This document shows, in pieces, positions 44,225 to 52,339 of a stretch of 64,000 nucleotides of DNA (position 1 is its first letter; each line of letters starts with the position of its first letter). The position numbers and the translations under genes are program-made. Source of the stretch: Thioalkalicoccus limnaeus (GTDB lineage Bacteria > Pseudomonadota > Gammaproteobacteria > Chromatiales > Chromatiaceae); contig NZ_JBDKXB010000013.1 of NCBI RefSeq assembly GCF_041197575.1, positions 1 through 64,000 of the forward strand, given 5' to 3'. Below the pieces are notes generated by a model. That model saw only the letters and a program-made list of their open reading frames with translations. It made no database searches and was not told the origin of the DNA.

Positions 44225-44301
44225 ATCTGATCCTCCCATTCGACAAACAGGAAACAGATGCCGAACAGGGCCAGCAGGATGAGTGCGCCGAGGATACCCA
44301 T
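44221..44301 (-). CDS. 26-residue membrane ORF between kdpF and kdpA
   Basis: A short frame coding one transmembrane helix (start MGILGALILLALFG, end EWEDQI). It begins 2 bases after the kdpF stop and overlaps the kdpA start by 4 bases, so it would be translated as part of the operon. Its helix and acidic tail are unlike KdpF. I do not know a named family. The coupling on both sides is the main support. Confidence 0.55.
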   Translation of the reverse strand: MGILGALILLALFGICFLFVEWEDQI

Positions 44302-44303
44302 GG

Positions 44304-44390
44304 TCAGAACCGCTCGGGCCGTAACAGGGCGACCGACAGATAGACGAGCAACGCCAGCACGATGAGGAGCAGGATGTAGTACACGATCAC
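44304..44390 (-). CDS. kdpF: KdpF, small stabilising subunit
   Basis: A 28-residue membrane peptide, starting at GTG 44390 (MIVYYILLL) and ending with the family tail ALLRPERF. KdpF sits between KdpA and KdpB in the complex and stabilises it. It is the first gene of the kdp operon. The ribosome site is weak (GCGAG). Confidence 0.85.
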   Translation of the reverse strand: MIVYYILLLIVLALLVYLSVALLRPERF

Positions 44391-45199
44391 CTCGCAATAC
44401 GTCGTTGAGCAAGGCGGCAAAGGTTAACGAGCGCCGACGTAACGGTTCTAGGCACCAGCCAGGGGAGTGCGTAACAAACGCGCAAAAATTCACGGGGGGT
44501 GCCGGGGGTTCCGGCACCTTCGCAACCAGCCTAGCGGGGCGCCCCAACGCCGGCGAGCGGCATCTTCTGCGTAGCGTCAGCGACCCTCGTGAAACCTGGC
44601 GGAATGACTCGTCAGAGGGCTTAAGAAGCGCAGCAACGCCGCCAGTGCATCGCCGGCATCGCCGCCGAAGCGGTCCAGCAGACTGGCCGGCGCCTGCGAC
44701 CAATCCACCGGCGGCACAAAACGGCCCTGCGCGCCGCACCACAGCGAGGTCTGCGACAATTGCTCTCGCCACCAGGTCCGCCAGCGCCGCAGCGTCCGCA
44801 TCGGGATCGCCCCGGAGTGTCGCCGTGCTCGTGATACATTTTGGGACGTCCAAGTCGCCAAAACGACTGCGCTCGGCGACAGCCTTGGTGCCCGGATTCG
44901 CCCTGCGGTCGCCGCCGTGCCCGACTCCCCGTTGGTCCGCCGGGCACGACAGTGCCCACAAATGGCTTGACGGCGTGTCGGATGCGCTCTGCATATTGCC
45001 TGCGCGGCTTCGGGACTACGCCCCTTCGCCACTGCGGCAATACGCTCGCACCTACGCCTATCCGGGACTACGCGCCCTCGCTTCGCTCTCCATGGCGCGC
45101 AGCGAGTGTCGCGGCCAAGGCCGCGGCTTTTGGGTGATGTCCGCTATGGCGCAACGAGGCCACCACGACGATCACGCCGAGATAGACTCGCCGGCCCAG
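44391..45199. other. gene-poor stretch upstream of kdpF with gene debris
   Basis: It should hold the kdp promoter near 44400-44480, but no KdpE box is certain. The minus strand at 44577-44900 carries a frameshifted coding relic (next entry). Beyond that, 44900-45199 has only Arg/Ala-rich shadow frames. Confidence 0.4.
44577..44840 (-). pseudogene. frameshifted 3' remnant of an unidentified gene
   Basis: One minus-strand frame reads GDPDADAAALADLVAR. A shifted frame continues with LSQTSLWCGAQGRFVPPVDW, then APASLLDRFGGDAGDALAALL and a stop at 44577. The sequence looks like the end of a real protein, possibly mobile-element related, but I cannot name the family. Confidence 0.45.
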
Positions 45200-46555
45200 T
45201 GTTAATGGCCACTTAAACTGACCCACTACTGGCCAACAATTTTGACCCACCCCCTGGTGGCCGTCAGGCCGTTGAAACCCTACTCTCCTGGCCCTTTGCC
45301 GGTCGGGGGAAGTCTTGAAGGAGTGGGTCGTGATACACAAGATCAAAGCCATGTACGACGACGGGCGTGGGAGCTCGATCCGGGAGATCGCCCGGGCCTT
45401 GCAGATGTCGCGCAACACCGTCCGCAAGTATGTCGCGCTGGATGAGGCAAGCATCGAGGCTGGGCTCAGTGACCGCAGTCGGCACAAGAGCTTGGACGAG
45501 CACCGGCGCTACATCGTCCATCTGCTGGGGACCTTCCTCAAGCTGAGCGCGGTCAAGGTCAAGCGCAAGCTGGAGGAGAAGGTCGGTCCGCTGGCGGTGT
45601 CCAGCCGCTCGCTGCGGCGCTACATCAGTACGCTACGGGAGGAGGTTGTCCAGGCGCAGCCGCGTCATTACGAGCCGGTGCTGGACCAGGTCCCCGGCGT
45701 GCAGTGCCAGGTGGACCCCGGGGAGTTGCGCGAAGTGCTCATCGGCGGTGTCGCCACCACCGTCTACTTCGTGGTCTTCGTCCTGTCGTTCTCGCGCCTG
45801 ATGTACGTTGGGACGTCGCCTCGGCCGATCGACACCGAGACGTTCATCTGGTTGCACGATGCGGCGTTCCGCTTCTTCGGCGGTTGCCCGGAGGAATGCG
45901 TCTACGACCAGACCCGTCTGGTGGTCTTAGACGAGCGTTACCGGGAGCTGGAGCTCAATCAGCGCTTCGCCCAATACGCCACTGGCGCCGGTTTTCGCAT
46001 CCGCGCCTGCGCGGGCTACGATCCCGAGAGCAAGGGCAAGGTGGAGGCCGGGGTGAAGTACGTGAAGTACGATGGCCTCTATGGCGAGCAGTTCGAGGAC
46101 TGGGGCGCGATGGAGGAGCACCTGCACCGCTGGCTGGAGGAGGTGGCCAACGCCCGCCTCCACGGCACCACCAGGCGGGTTCCGCGAGCGCACTACGTGG
46201 CCGAGGAGCAGGCCAGGATGCGCCCCTATCTGACACCCGCGTATCTGGCGCCGAGCGGCGTTGCGGGCGAGCCGCGCAAAGTTGACAAGACGGGGCTCAT
46301 CTCGTTCCGGAGCAACAAGTACTCGGTGCCGATGGCCTACCAGTCGGGCCGGATCAGTGCCCTGGCCAGCCCCGACGGCCAGCTCCACCTCTATGCCCTG
46401 CCCGGCGGAGAACACATCGCCAGTCACGCGCTGAGTCAAGGCAAGGGAGAGATCATCAAGAACGCCGACCACTACCGTGACAAGGCCCGGGCGGTGGCCG
46501 ACCTCGCGGCGGACATCGAGCAGGCCCTCGGCGAGGCGCTGGGGCGGCGTCTGTG
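45200..46555 (+). mobile_element. truncated IS21-family element
   Basis: The left end begins TGTTAATGGCCACTTAAACT at 45200, with TGACCCAC repeated internally at about 45219 and 45241, as in IS21-type ends. It contains istA without its last part. The istB gene and right end are missing, cut at about 46555 by IS66-type sequence. Confidence 0.75.
45330..46555 (+). pseudogene. istA: IstA-type transposase, 3'-truncated
   Basis: About 408 codons of an IS21-family transposase. N-terminal helix-turn-helix (about 15-45: GSSIREIARALQMSRNTVRKY); DDE integrase core with the first Asp in QCQVDPGE (near 130) and the Glu in SKGKVEAGVKYVK (near 243); and the C-terminal beta-barrel start KYSVPMAYQSG. GTG 45330 has GGAG upstream and matches the usual MIHKIKALYD start. 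From 46556 the frame runs into antisense of an IS66 tnpB start and ends at 46859, so the true C-terminus is lost. Confidence 0.85.
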
Positions 46556-46633
46556 CAGCCCATCGATGCTGCGGCGGAAATCCGCCGGCTCGATCGCGAC
46601 GAACACCCGGCTTTGCGGGGTCAGCTGCAACAT
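46556..46633 (-). pseudogene. tnpB: IS66-type TnpB N-terminal fragment
   Basis: 26 codons read MLQLTPQSRVFVAIEPADF then RRSIDGL, the well-known start of IS66 Orf2/TnpB. The frame then crosses into antisense IstA sequence. Its ATG overlaps the stop of the TnpA-like gene (TGATG), the normal IS66 arrangement. Confidence 0.85.
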
Positions 46634-47055
46634 CACCGTGCCTCCAGGAAGCGCTCCAGCACGCAGTGCGGGTCCATCCCCGCACCGGGCTCGATGCGCA
46701 GGCGCAGCCCGTCGGGGCGGATCAGCTCCAAACACCCCGCCAGGCGCGCCCGCCGCAGCGCCGGCGTCATCTGCTCCGGAACCAGCTCAACGAACGTCGC
46801 CTGGACATCCGCCGCTCGCCGCCGCCGGCCGCGGCCGAAGAGACCGCGACGCCGGTTGAGATCCCGGCCGCTGAGGCGCAGCCGGCGCGCGACGGACGAC
46901 ACCCCATCGCGCTCCACCAGCGCGATCGCCTCCGACCAGAGCCGATCAGGGATCCGCTCCCCGCGACGCTTCTGCCGCCGCCAGTCTTCGAAATGCGCCG
47001 CCACCTCGTCTAACGTCAAGGTCGGGCTCAGCCGCGCGTCGGTGTCACTGCTCAT
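46633..47055 (-). CDS. tnpA: IS66-type accessory protein TnpA
   Basis: A 140-residue IS66 Orf1-like protein, apparently intact. The N-terminal helix-turn-helix-like region is LTLDEVAAHFEDWRRQ and IALVERDGVSSVARRLRLSG. The C-terminal FVELVP block and the GLRLRIEPGAGMDPHCVLERFL end are typical of the family. GGAGG lies 5 bases before the ATG. With tnpB cut and tnpC absent the element cannot move by itself. The outer end should lie near 47060-47130, but I cannot place the terminal repeat. Confidence 0.8.
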   Translation of the reverse strand: MSSDTDARLSPTLTLDEVAAHFEDWRRQKRRGERIPDRLWSEAIALVERDGVSSVARRLRLSGRDLNRRRGLFGRGRRRRAADVQATFVELVPEQMTPALRRARLAGCLELIRPDGLRLRIEPGAGMDPHCVLERFLEAR

Positions 47056-47241
47056 CGGGCCTCCGGTGTCTGTTCGCCACCGGCAACATCCTATTCACCA
47101 CGCTGTCAACCGGTCACGCACGCTTGCCGGAACTACACGACTTGATGGCGCACAGGGTTCCGTGCGCCAGCGAACGGATGCCCGCTCTCCGCGATGGTAG
47201 CTTCCCCGCGAACACCAGGTTCCTCGAGGAGGCACAGCGCC

Positions 47242-48879
47242 ATGGCCCGAGCACGCACGACCCTTTCGCCCCGTACCGCGGTTCTCCTGAGCGGCTCCCT
47301 GATCCTTGGACTCGCGGGCCCGGCGCTCGCCCAGTTCACGAACTGGACATCCCCCGCGGTGGGCATGCAGGTCGCCCAGGCTTCCAGCACCGTACAGGAC
47401 ATTCAACGCGAGCTGAATCGACTGGGCTACAACGCGGGACCCGTCGATGGATCCATGGGGCCCCGCACGCGCGCGGCAATCCAGGCCTACCAGCGGGACC
47501 ACGACTTGCGGGTGGACGGCCAACCCAACTCGAGCCTGCTGTCTCATGTTCGCGACACGGCCAGAAGCGGAAGGTCAGAACCGATTCGTTCTGGACCCGA
47601 ACCGTCGTCACGACAGATCGCGGATACTCAGGACGCGCTCCGCACTCTCGGATACGACGTCGGGCGCCCATCCAGCCGGCTCACCGACGAGACCCGGGCC
47701 GCCATCCGAAGCTACGAGTCCGACCACGGCCTGCTGGCATCCGGTCAGCCCAGTGCCGAACTGCTCGAACACATGCGCCGAAACATCCAAACCACACCGG
47801 AGGCACCTACCGCAGTCGATGCCAACACGATCGCCGGAATCCAGGGCGAGCTGCGCCTGCGCGGCTACCAGATTCCCCGCGTCACGGGCCAGATGGACAC
47901 CCAGTCCCGTCAGGCCATCCGCGACTATCAGCAGGGACAGGGCGTGGCCGTAACCGGCGAACCCAGTGCGGCTCTGCTGGCCGATCTCCGCGCCGTGCGC
48001 ACCGAGCCGGCCCCTGCCGCCGGTTTGACCCGCGAGCAACGGGCGGCGGCACAGCGGGCACTGAGCGCGCGTGGCTACGAAGCCGGTCCGCCGGATGGCG
48101 TACTGGGTCCACGCAGCCGTGACGCGATACGGACGTTTCAGGCCGACAACGACATCACGCCGAGTGGCGAACTCACGTCTCGCACGATGGCACTTCTCGG
48201 CCTCGGCAGGACAGATGCCGTAGCTGAGCCGCCAGCGATCAAGACCAAACCTTACCGTGTAAGGGCCCGGGACGACTTCTCGGACGGCGACCACACCCGG
48301 AATCCGGCCTGGCGCATCGCCTCCGGCCGCTTCGAGGTGCGCGGCGGGGGGCTGAATTCGACAATGGTCCCGCCTTCGGAACGCACCGAGGCCATGGGCC
48401 GGCAGATCCTCGGCAACCTGCTGCAGCAGCAGCTCGGGTTCACGCTTCCGGGGCAGGAGACGGCAGCGGCGGCCTACCTGCCGACCCGACTCGGTCCAGA
48501 GTTCCGGATCACCGCTCTGGTCTCCGGCTCCGCGGAGGCGCACAGTCACATCGATTTGGGCCCCTACCGGGGCAACAGGCTGAACCAGGGTTACCGCCTC
48601 AACTACCGCACCAGCCAGTCGCGGCCGCTGCAGCTCATCGTCGTGAATGAAAGCGGTATCTCGGTCATTGCCAGCGCGAGGCTCCCGCTCGACGGCGGCG
48701 CACCGCACCGGTTGGTCTGGACGCGTGATGCCGAAGGGCGGATGACGGTCACACACAAGGATGCGATCCTCATCGATGTGGTCGACAGGACCGAAAACGA
48801 GACCTTCGATGGCTTTTCGCTGATCAATGCCGGTGGTGATTGGACCCTGCACGAGGTGATCCTCGAGGATCGCGGCTGA
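47242..48879 (+). CDS. exported protein with four peptidoglycan-binding repeats
   Basis: A 545-residue exported protein. Signal peptide at about 1-34 (ALAQF). Four PG_binding_1 domains follow at roughly 50-110, 130-185, 195-255 and 265-325. Each has the pattern IQ-x-LxxLGY-x(3)-G-x(2)-DG-x(3)-T-x-AAI-x-x-YQ (for example RLGYNAGPVDGSMGPRTRAAI). The C-terminal 200 residues form a concanavalin-like beta-sandwich, from RDDFSDGD to the DWTLHEVILEDRG end. The repeats should anchor it to the cell wall and the last domain may bind a glycan. ATG 47242 has GAGGAGG about 9 bases upstream. Confidence 0.82.
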   Translation: MARARTTLSPRTAVLLSGSLILGLAGPALAQFTNWTSPAVGMQVAQASSTVQDIQRELNRLGYNAGPVDGSMGPRTRAAIQAYQRDHDLRVDGQPNSSLLSHVRDTARSGRSEPIRSGPEPSSRQIADTQDALRTLGYDVGRPSSRLTDETRAAIRSYESDHGLLASGQPSAELLEHMRRNIQTTPEAPTAVDANTIAGIQGELRLRGYQIPRVTGQMDTQSRQAIRDYQQGQGVAVTGEPSAALLADLRAVRTEPAPAAGLTREQRAAAQRALSARGYEAGPPDGVLGPRSRDAIRTFQADNDITPSGELTSRTMALLGLGRTDAVAEPPAIKTKPYRVRARDDFSDGDHTRNPAWRIASGRFEVRGGGLNSTMVPPSERTEAMGRQILGNLLQQQLGFTLPGQETAAAAYLPTRLGPEFRITALVSGSAEAHSHIDLGPYRGNRLNQGYRLNYRTSQSRPLQLIVVNESGISVIASARLPLDGGAPHRLVWTRDAEGRMTVTHKDAILIDVVDRTENETFDGFSLINAGGDWTLHEVILEDRG

Positions 48880-48900
48880 CCCACAGCCGGGGAACTCCAC

Positions 48901-48927
48901 GCAGCCCTTCCAATCGTGAAGGGCTGC
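48901..48927. terminator. hairpin between convergent genes
   Basis: A perfect 10-base stem (GCAGCCCTTC / GAAGGGCTGC) with a 7-base loop, 21 bases after the stop of the peptidoglycan-binding gene and before the minus-strand lipoprotein gene that ends at 49027. No T-run follows on the plus strand. Confidence 0.5.
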
Positions 48928-49026
48928 AACGCCTTCGTTCCCGCGCTCTGAGGGATACTACTTCGGAGGAGGAAATGGCCCGCGTGAGCGGGGCATCCGT
49001 CTATGGGGCGACAGACCGGCGTGGGA

Positions 49027-49542
49027 TCAGTACTTGTACAACATGCCGTTGCCGATCCGAACGCGGTCCCCGACCCGGAAGTCGGTAGCGTTGGAATGCG
49101 CCAGGGCCTGATAGGCACCGTCATTCATACGCACGGAAATCCGGTAGGCATCCGCTGACGATCCCCGCTGCCGCTTCTCGATCTCGTGACCCAGATAGGC
49201 GCCACCCGCGGTGCCGGCAATTGTCGCGGCGGTGGTCGCCCCTCCGGAACCGATCTGACTACCCACGATCCCACCGGCTACCGCACCGGCCACGGCACCC
49301 ACTCCGATTCCCGATCCCCCGATGCCACCCGGCTCCTGCTGGATATGCTCGACGGAGTTCACGACGCCATAACCGGCATACAGGTTCCGATTGTCAGTCT
49401 GTGTCTGGCCGCTGGACGTGCCGCCATCTGCACCTCCGAAGGGCGAGCCGTTCGTCGTTGCACAACCGCCAAGCACCAGGGCCGCCACCATTGCGACCGT
49501 TGACCCGGTGGCCCTTGTTACTCTTACTCTTGTTGCTTTCAT
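49027..49542 (-). CDS. glycine-zipper outer-membrane lipoprotein (SlyB-like)
   Basis: A 171-residue lipoprotein. Signal with lipobox LVLGGC (Cys27), a Gly/Ser/Thr-rich linker, then a glycine-zipper 2TM domain at about 85-130 (GVGAVAGAVAGGIVGSQIG then AGTAGGAYLGHEIEKRQ). The C-terminal strand region is YRISVRMNDGAYQAL and FRVGDRVRIGNGMLY. This is the SlyB/17-kDa antigen type that supports the outer membrane. The ATG 49542 has AAGGAG 7 bases upstream; the frame beyond it to 49725 lacks a start signal. Confidence 0.88.
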   Translation of the reverse strand: MKATRVRVTRATGSTVAMVAALVLGGCATTNGSPFGGADGGTSSGQTQTDNRNLYAGYGVVNSVEHIQQEPGGIGGSGIGVGAVAGAVAGGIVGSQIGSGGATTAATIAGTAGGAYLGHEIEKRQRGSSADAYRISVRMNDGAYQALAHSNATDFRVGDRVRIGNGMLYKY

Positions 49543-49989
49543 GTATGTCTCCTTGAGACTCGTTTGAGAAGGCCGCGCACCAACGGAACCGGCACCGCAG
49601 TCGTCGCGACGTGCAGGCTCACCGAGTTGCCGATGCGCATCTCGATACCGCCCAGTTAAACCTACCTTCACTCCGCGCGGGCTTGGGTCTGCACATCGCA
49701 CTGGATTGCCGAGCGTTGGAGTCATCGTCCTCCTTGCGGCGAATTGCTTCTGTACGCTGACGCTCTTTAGAGGATGCTATCCTCATCTTTGATTTTCGTC
49801 CCCTGTAAGGCCATTTGTGGAACACAACATGGATTCTTTGAGACCCTGAAGAATTGCCTTTCCAGCTAAGAAGGCCAGCAAAAATAACTTGAATACTTGC
49901 GATGGTCGTACCCATCGTTTTGGTGAGGCGGACCCTGACACCTGCATCTCCTAAACGCCGCAGTGCCTGGGCAAGACCTCTATCCAACC
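49543..49989. other. gene-free stretch
   Basis: No gene recognised. A short palindrome GAGGATGCTATCCTC lies near 49772-49786. The region leads into copy B of the duplicated module. Confidence 0.35.
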
Positions 49990-50055
49990 CTCATGACGCG
50001 GCTCCCCGCATGGCGCGAGCGCTTGCGCATGACCCCTGATCCTTTGGAGCCTGCC

Positions 50056-50268
50056 ATGCGCATCGCCATCGCTGGCAACATCCGCGCAATCGACAGCTTG
50101 TTGCGGTCGCGCCAGATACCGAAAGGAGCCGAACGTGCGGCAGCGTACAGACAGCCATCGCTAGCGAGAGTACAAAAGGGCTATCGCATTGGGTTAGTGG
50201 GACGCTGGCAGATGAGCGTGTCGCCCGTTGCGAAGACAAGAATCGTACAAATCCTGACCGGAGTTTGA
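50056..50268 (+). CDS. possible small ORF in duplicated leader, copy B
   Basis: A 70-codon frame (MRIAIAGNIRAIDSLL start) with TTGGAG upstream, ending just before the GYGPG gene. The first 33 residues agree with copy A, then the frames part. Coding status is doubtful. Confidence 0.25.
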   Translation: MRIAIAGNIRAIDSLLRSRQIPKGAERAAAYRQPSLARVQKGYRIGLVGRWQMSVSPVAKTRIVQILTGV

Positions 50269-50270
50269 CC

Positions 50271-50819
50271 ATGAAACGCACGAGCCTTCGCACGACGTCG
50301 ACCGCTGCCCTCGTTCTCGTCGGAACGGTCATGACGGTCAGCGCTTTCGCCCAACCGCCACAAGGCGGCTACGGTCCGGGCTATGGGATGGGCCCCGGCA
50401 TGATGGGTGGCCCCGGCCCCGGATACGGACAAGGTCCTGGCTACGGTCCGGGCTATGGGATGGGCCCCGGCATGATGGGTGGCCCCGGATACGGACAAGG
50501 TCCTGGCTACGGTCCGGGCTATGGCATGGGCCCCGGCATGATGGGCGGCCCCGGCCCCGGATATGGACAAGGTCCCGGCTACGGTCCGGGCTATGGCATG
50601 GGCCCCGGCATGATGGGCGGCCCCGGCCCCGGATACGGACAAGGTCCCGGCTACGGTCCGGGCTATGGCATGGGCCCCGGCATGATGGGCGGCCCCGGCC
50701 CCGGATACGGATACGGACAAGGTCCCGGCTACGGTCCGGGCGATGGCATGGGCCCCGGCATGATGGGTGGCCCCGGTCCTGGGAACGACGAGGAGCCCGG
50801 CCTCAACCGGACCAGATAA
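50271..50819 (+). CDS. exported Gly/Tyr/Pro/Met repeat protein, copy B
   Basis: A 182-residue exported protein. Signal peptide as in copy A (about 1-27), then six tandem units of 22-26 residues of the type GYGPGYGMGPGMMGGPGPGY with GQGP links, then the tail GNDEEPGLNRTR. No cysteine. At DNA level the units are 66-78 bases and very similar, so the array has expanded recently. Such a low-complexity, Met/Tyr/Gly-rich exported chain may be disordered, adhesive or metal-binding; the sequence does not decide. No Shine-Dalgarno stronger than GGAGTTTGACC. Confidence 0.75.
   Translation: MKRTSLRTTSTAALVLVGTVMTVSAFAQPPQGGYGPGYGMGPGMMGGPGPGYGQGPGYGPGYGMGPGMMGGPGYGQGPGYGPGYGMGPGMMGGPGPGYGQGPGYGPGYGMGPGMMGGPGPGYGQGPGYGPGYGMGPGMMGGPGPGYGYGQGPGYGPGDGMGPGMMGGPGPGNDEEPGLNRTR
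50355..50785 (+). repeat. in-frame tandem repeat, 66-78 base units
   Basis: Six units with GGCTACGGTCCGGGCTATGG-type starts. Unit length changes are multiples of 6 bases (22, 24 or 26 codons) and keep the frame. Copy A of the gene has only one unit. Confidence 0.85.
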
Positions 50820-50904
50820 CCTGTTGAGCCGCTTGAAGCGCAAGCCTTGGGAGCCGGCCCGGGCCAGAACTACCAGAACACCGGTTCAGCCCATTGCGGT
50901 CTGA

Positions 50905-51300
50905 TCATTCCCGGTACGCGGTAGCCTGATGGATCTGCGCTTCGAGACGCCTCTGCCCTCGATCTATCAGGTGCTGCGCGCGGGGTCGGAAGGCCGGATC
51001 CGCCTCGAGGTGTTGGCGCAATGGGATGCCTATCATGTGCGTCGGATCAGTCTGACACCCACGCAGGGACTCCCGCCCGGCATGCCAGTGGAGGACAGCG
51101 GCGGGCCTCTGATGGCCCCGGTGGGCACAGGCATCCTTGGGCGCATGTTCGACGTGTTCGGCCACGCCCTCGACCGCCAGCCGGTTCCCGCGGATGTTCA
51201 ATGACGCTCGTTGCACGCGCCGCCGCCGCTCGCGCGGCGGTCCACCCAAAAGGATATCCCCGAGCGTGCGCTCTACCTCATAACTTCGACCACCGGTTGA
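50905..51300 (+). pseudogene. atpD: broken 5' end of ATP synthase beta subunit gene, copy B
   Basis: About 130 codons of an F1 beta subunit: VRGSLMDLRFETPLPSIYQ, LTPTQGLPPGMPVEDSGGP and GILGRMFDVFGHALDR. At 51202-51204 a TGA replaces the conserved Trp codon before RSLHAPPPPLARRSTQ. The frame closes at 51300, before any nucleotide-binding motif. The spelling is closest to alternative (N-type) F1F0 beta subunits. Confidence 0.82.
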
Positions 51301-51399
51301 GCTCCCCGCCGATGACCCGGTGTAAGGCGCTGGCCTCGCGCGGCATTGGCGCCGATACCCTACCATGACAGTGAGCCTTGGCCCGAATCACGGGCAAGG

Positions 51400-51476
51400 C
51401 CGTCCTTGTAGTCCTTGATCGCCTTGTAGTGCTTGATCGCCTTGTAGTCCCTGAGGTCTAATCCTTGCAGCCCCCT
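51400..51476 (+). repeat. 9-base tandem repeats upstream of four-helix-bundle gene
   Basis: Consecutive nonamers of the type TCCTTGTAG, TCCTTGATC, GCCTTGTAG, TGCTTGATC, GCCTTGTAG and TCCCTGAGG, then a last TCCTTGCAG. The consensus TCCTTGNNG is the same as in the block after the gene. Confidence 0.8.
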
Positions 51477-51500
51477 CCATGAACCCAGGAGCAACCCTCC

Positions 51501-52070
51501 ATGCCCACCGGTTTCATTCCCACCCACGGCGGCTACAAGAATCTGCGCTCCTATCAAAAGGCCGAAATCGTCTACGACGCCACAGTCCATTTCTGTCAGA
51601 GATTCCTCGAAAAACGCGACCGCACCTATGACCAGATGGTTCAGGCCGCCCGATCCGGCAAGCAGAATATCATCGAGGGCAGCATGGCATCCGGTACGTC
51701 GAAGGAAATGGAAATCAAACTGACCAATGTCGCCCGCGCCAGCCTGGAGGAACTGCTGGCCGACTATCGCGACTTTCTGCGCGTGCGCGCCATCGCGGAG
51801 TGGCCAAAGGAGCACCCTTACGCGCTGCGGCTGCGAGAGCTGAACCGCATTCCTGGGGCCACTTACGAGACCTTTCGCAAGGGCGTCGAGCATCCCGATC
51901 CGGCCATCTGCGCCAACGTGATCATCGGATTGATTCGGGTGACGAGCCTGCTCTTGGATCGCCAGATTCAGGCACTGGAGAAGGCGTTTGTTCAGGAAGG
52001 TGGGATGCGTGAACGCATGACCAGGGCGCGGCTTGATGAGCGTGACAGACAGCGTAGCAGGGCGCGGTGA
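51501..52070 (+). CDS. four-helix-bundle (S23-like) protein with suffix domain
   Basis: A 189-residue protein of the four-helix-bundle family related to the 23S rRNA intervening-sequence protein S23. Residues 12-130 form the bundle: NLRSYQKAEIVYDATVHFCQ, RSGKQNIIEGSMASGTSKEME and ASLEELLADYRDFLRVR. The C-terminal region (about 130-175) fits the four helix bundle suffix type. Function is unknown; relatives include Avd of diversity-generating retroelements, but no reverse transcriptase is present here. It is bracketed on both sides by 9-base tandem repeats. GGAG precedes the ATG by about 12 bases. Confidence 0.85.
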   Translation: MPTGFIPTHGGYKNLRSYQKAEIVYDATVHFCQRFLEKRDRTYDQMVQAARSGKQNIIEGSMASGTSKEMEIKLTNVARASLEELLADYRDFLRVRAIAEWPKEHPYALRLRELNRIPGATYETFRKGVEHPDPAICANVIIGLIRVTSLLLDRQIQALEKAFVQEGGMRERMTRARLDERDRQRSRAR

Positions 52071-52084
52071 TTCTTGATGACTTT

Positions 52085-52242
52085 AAGGACCACAAAAAGG
52101 CTCCAAGGAAAGTTGTCTTTGTTGTCCTTGAAGTCCTTGTGGTCTTTAAGAGAACTAAGGACTTCAAGGACTGCAAGGACAACAAGGACAATTGAGTTCT
52201 ACGGTCCTTGCAGTCCTTGCAGTCCTTGCAGTCCTTGCAGTC
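52085..52242 (+). repeat. 9-base tandem repeats, direct and inverted, after four-helix-bundle gene
   Basis: Nonamers TCCTTGAAG and TCCTTGTGG are followed by an inverted run (AAGGACTTCAAGGACTGCAA and on) and then four exact TCCTTGCAG copies at 52205-52240. The direct and inverted runs can pair into a long imperfect hairpin around 52120-52195. Confidence 0.85.
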
Positions 52243-52339
52243 TCGAAGAATCCCAACCCACAAGCATTCCAGGCCCTCATCGACCAGACCTTTGCCGCCA
52301 TCGGCGTGGCATCATTCGTGGCGCAGCCATTGAGAAATC

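Larger units (their letters stand above)
49990..51300 (+). repeat. duplicated module, copy B
   Basis: Matches 28138-28990 (copy A) over the leader, the GYGPG gene ends, the spacer after it and the start of the atpD relic. Copy B is longer because of an expanded repeat inside the GYGPG gene and a longer atpD fragment. Confidence 0.85.

Noticed and set aside
51400..52242. CRISPR array
   Set aside because: The repeats are 9 bases long with no spacers and sit around a protein gene, so they are not CRISPR. No other array was seen in the window.
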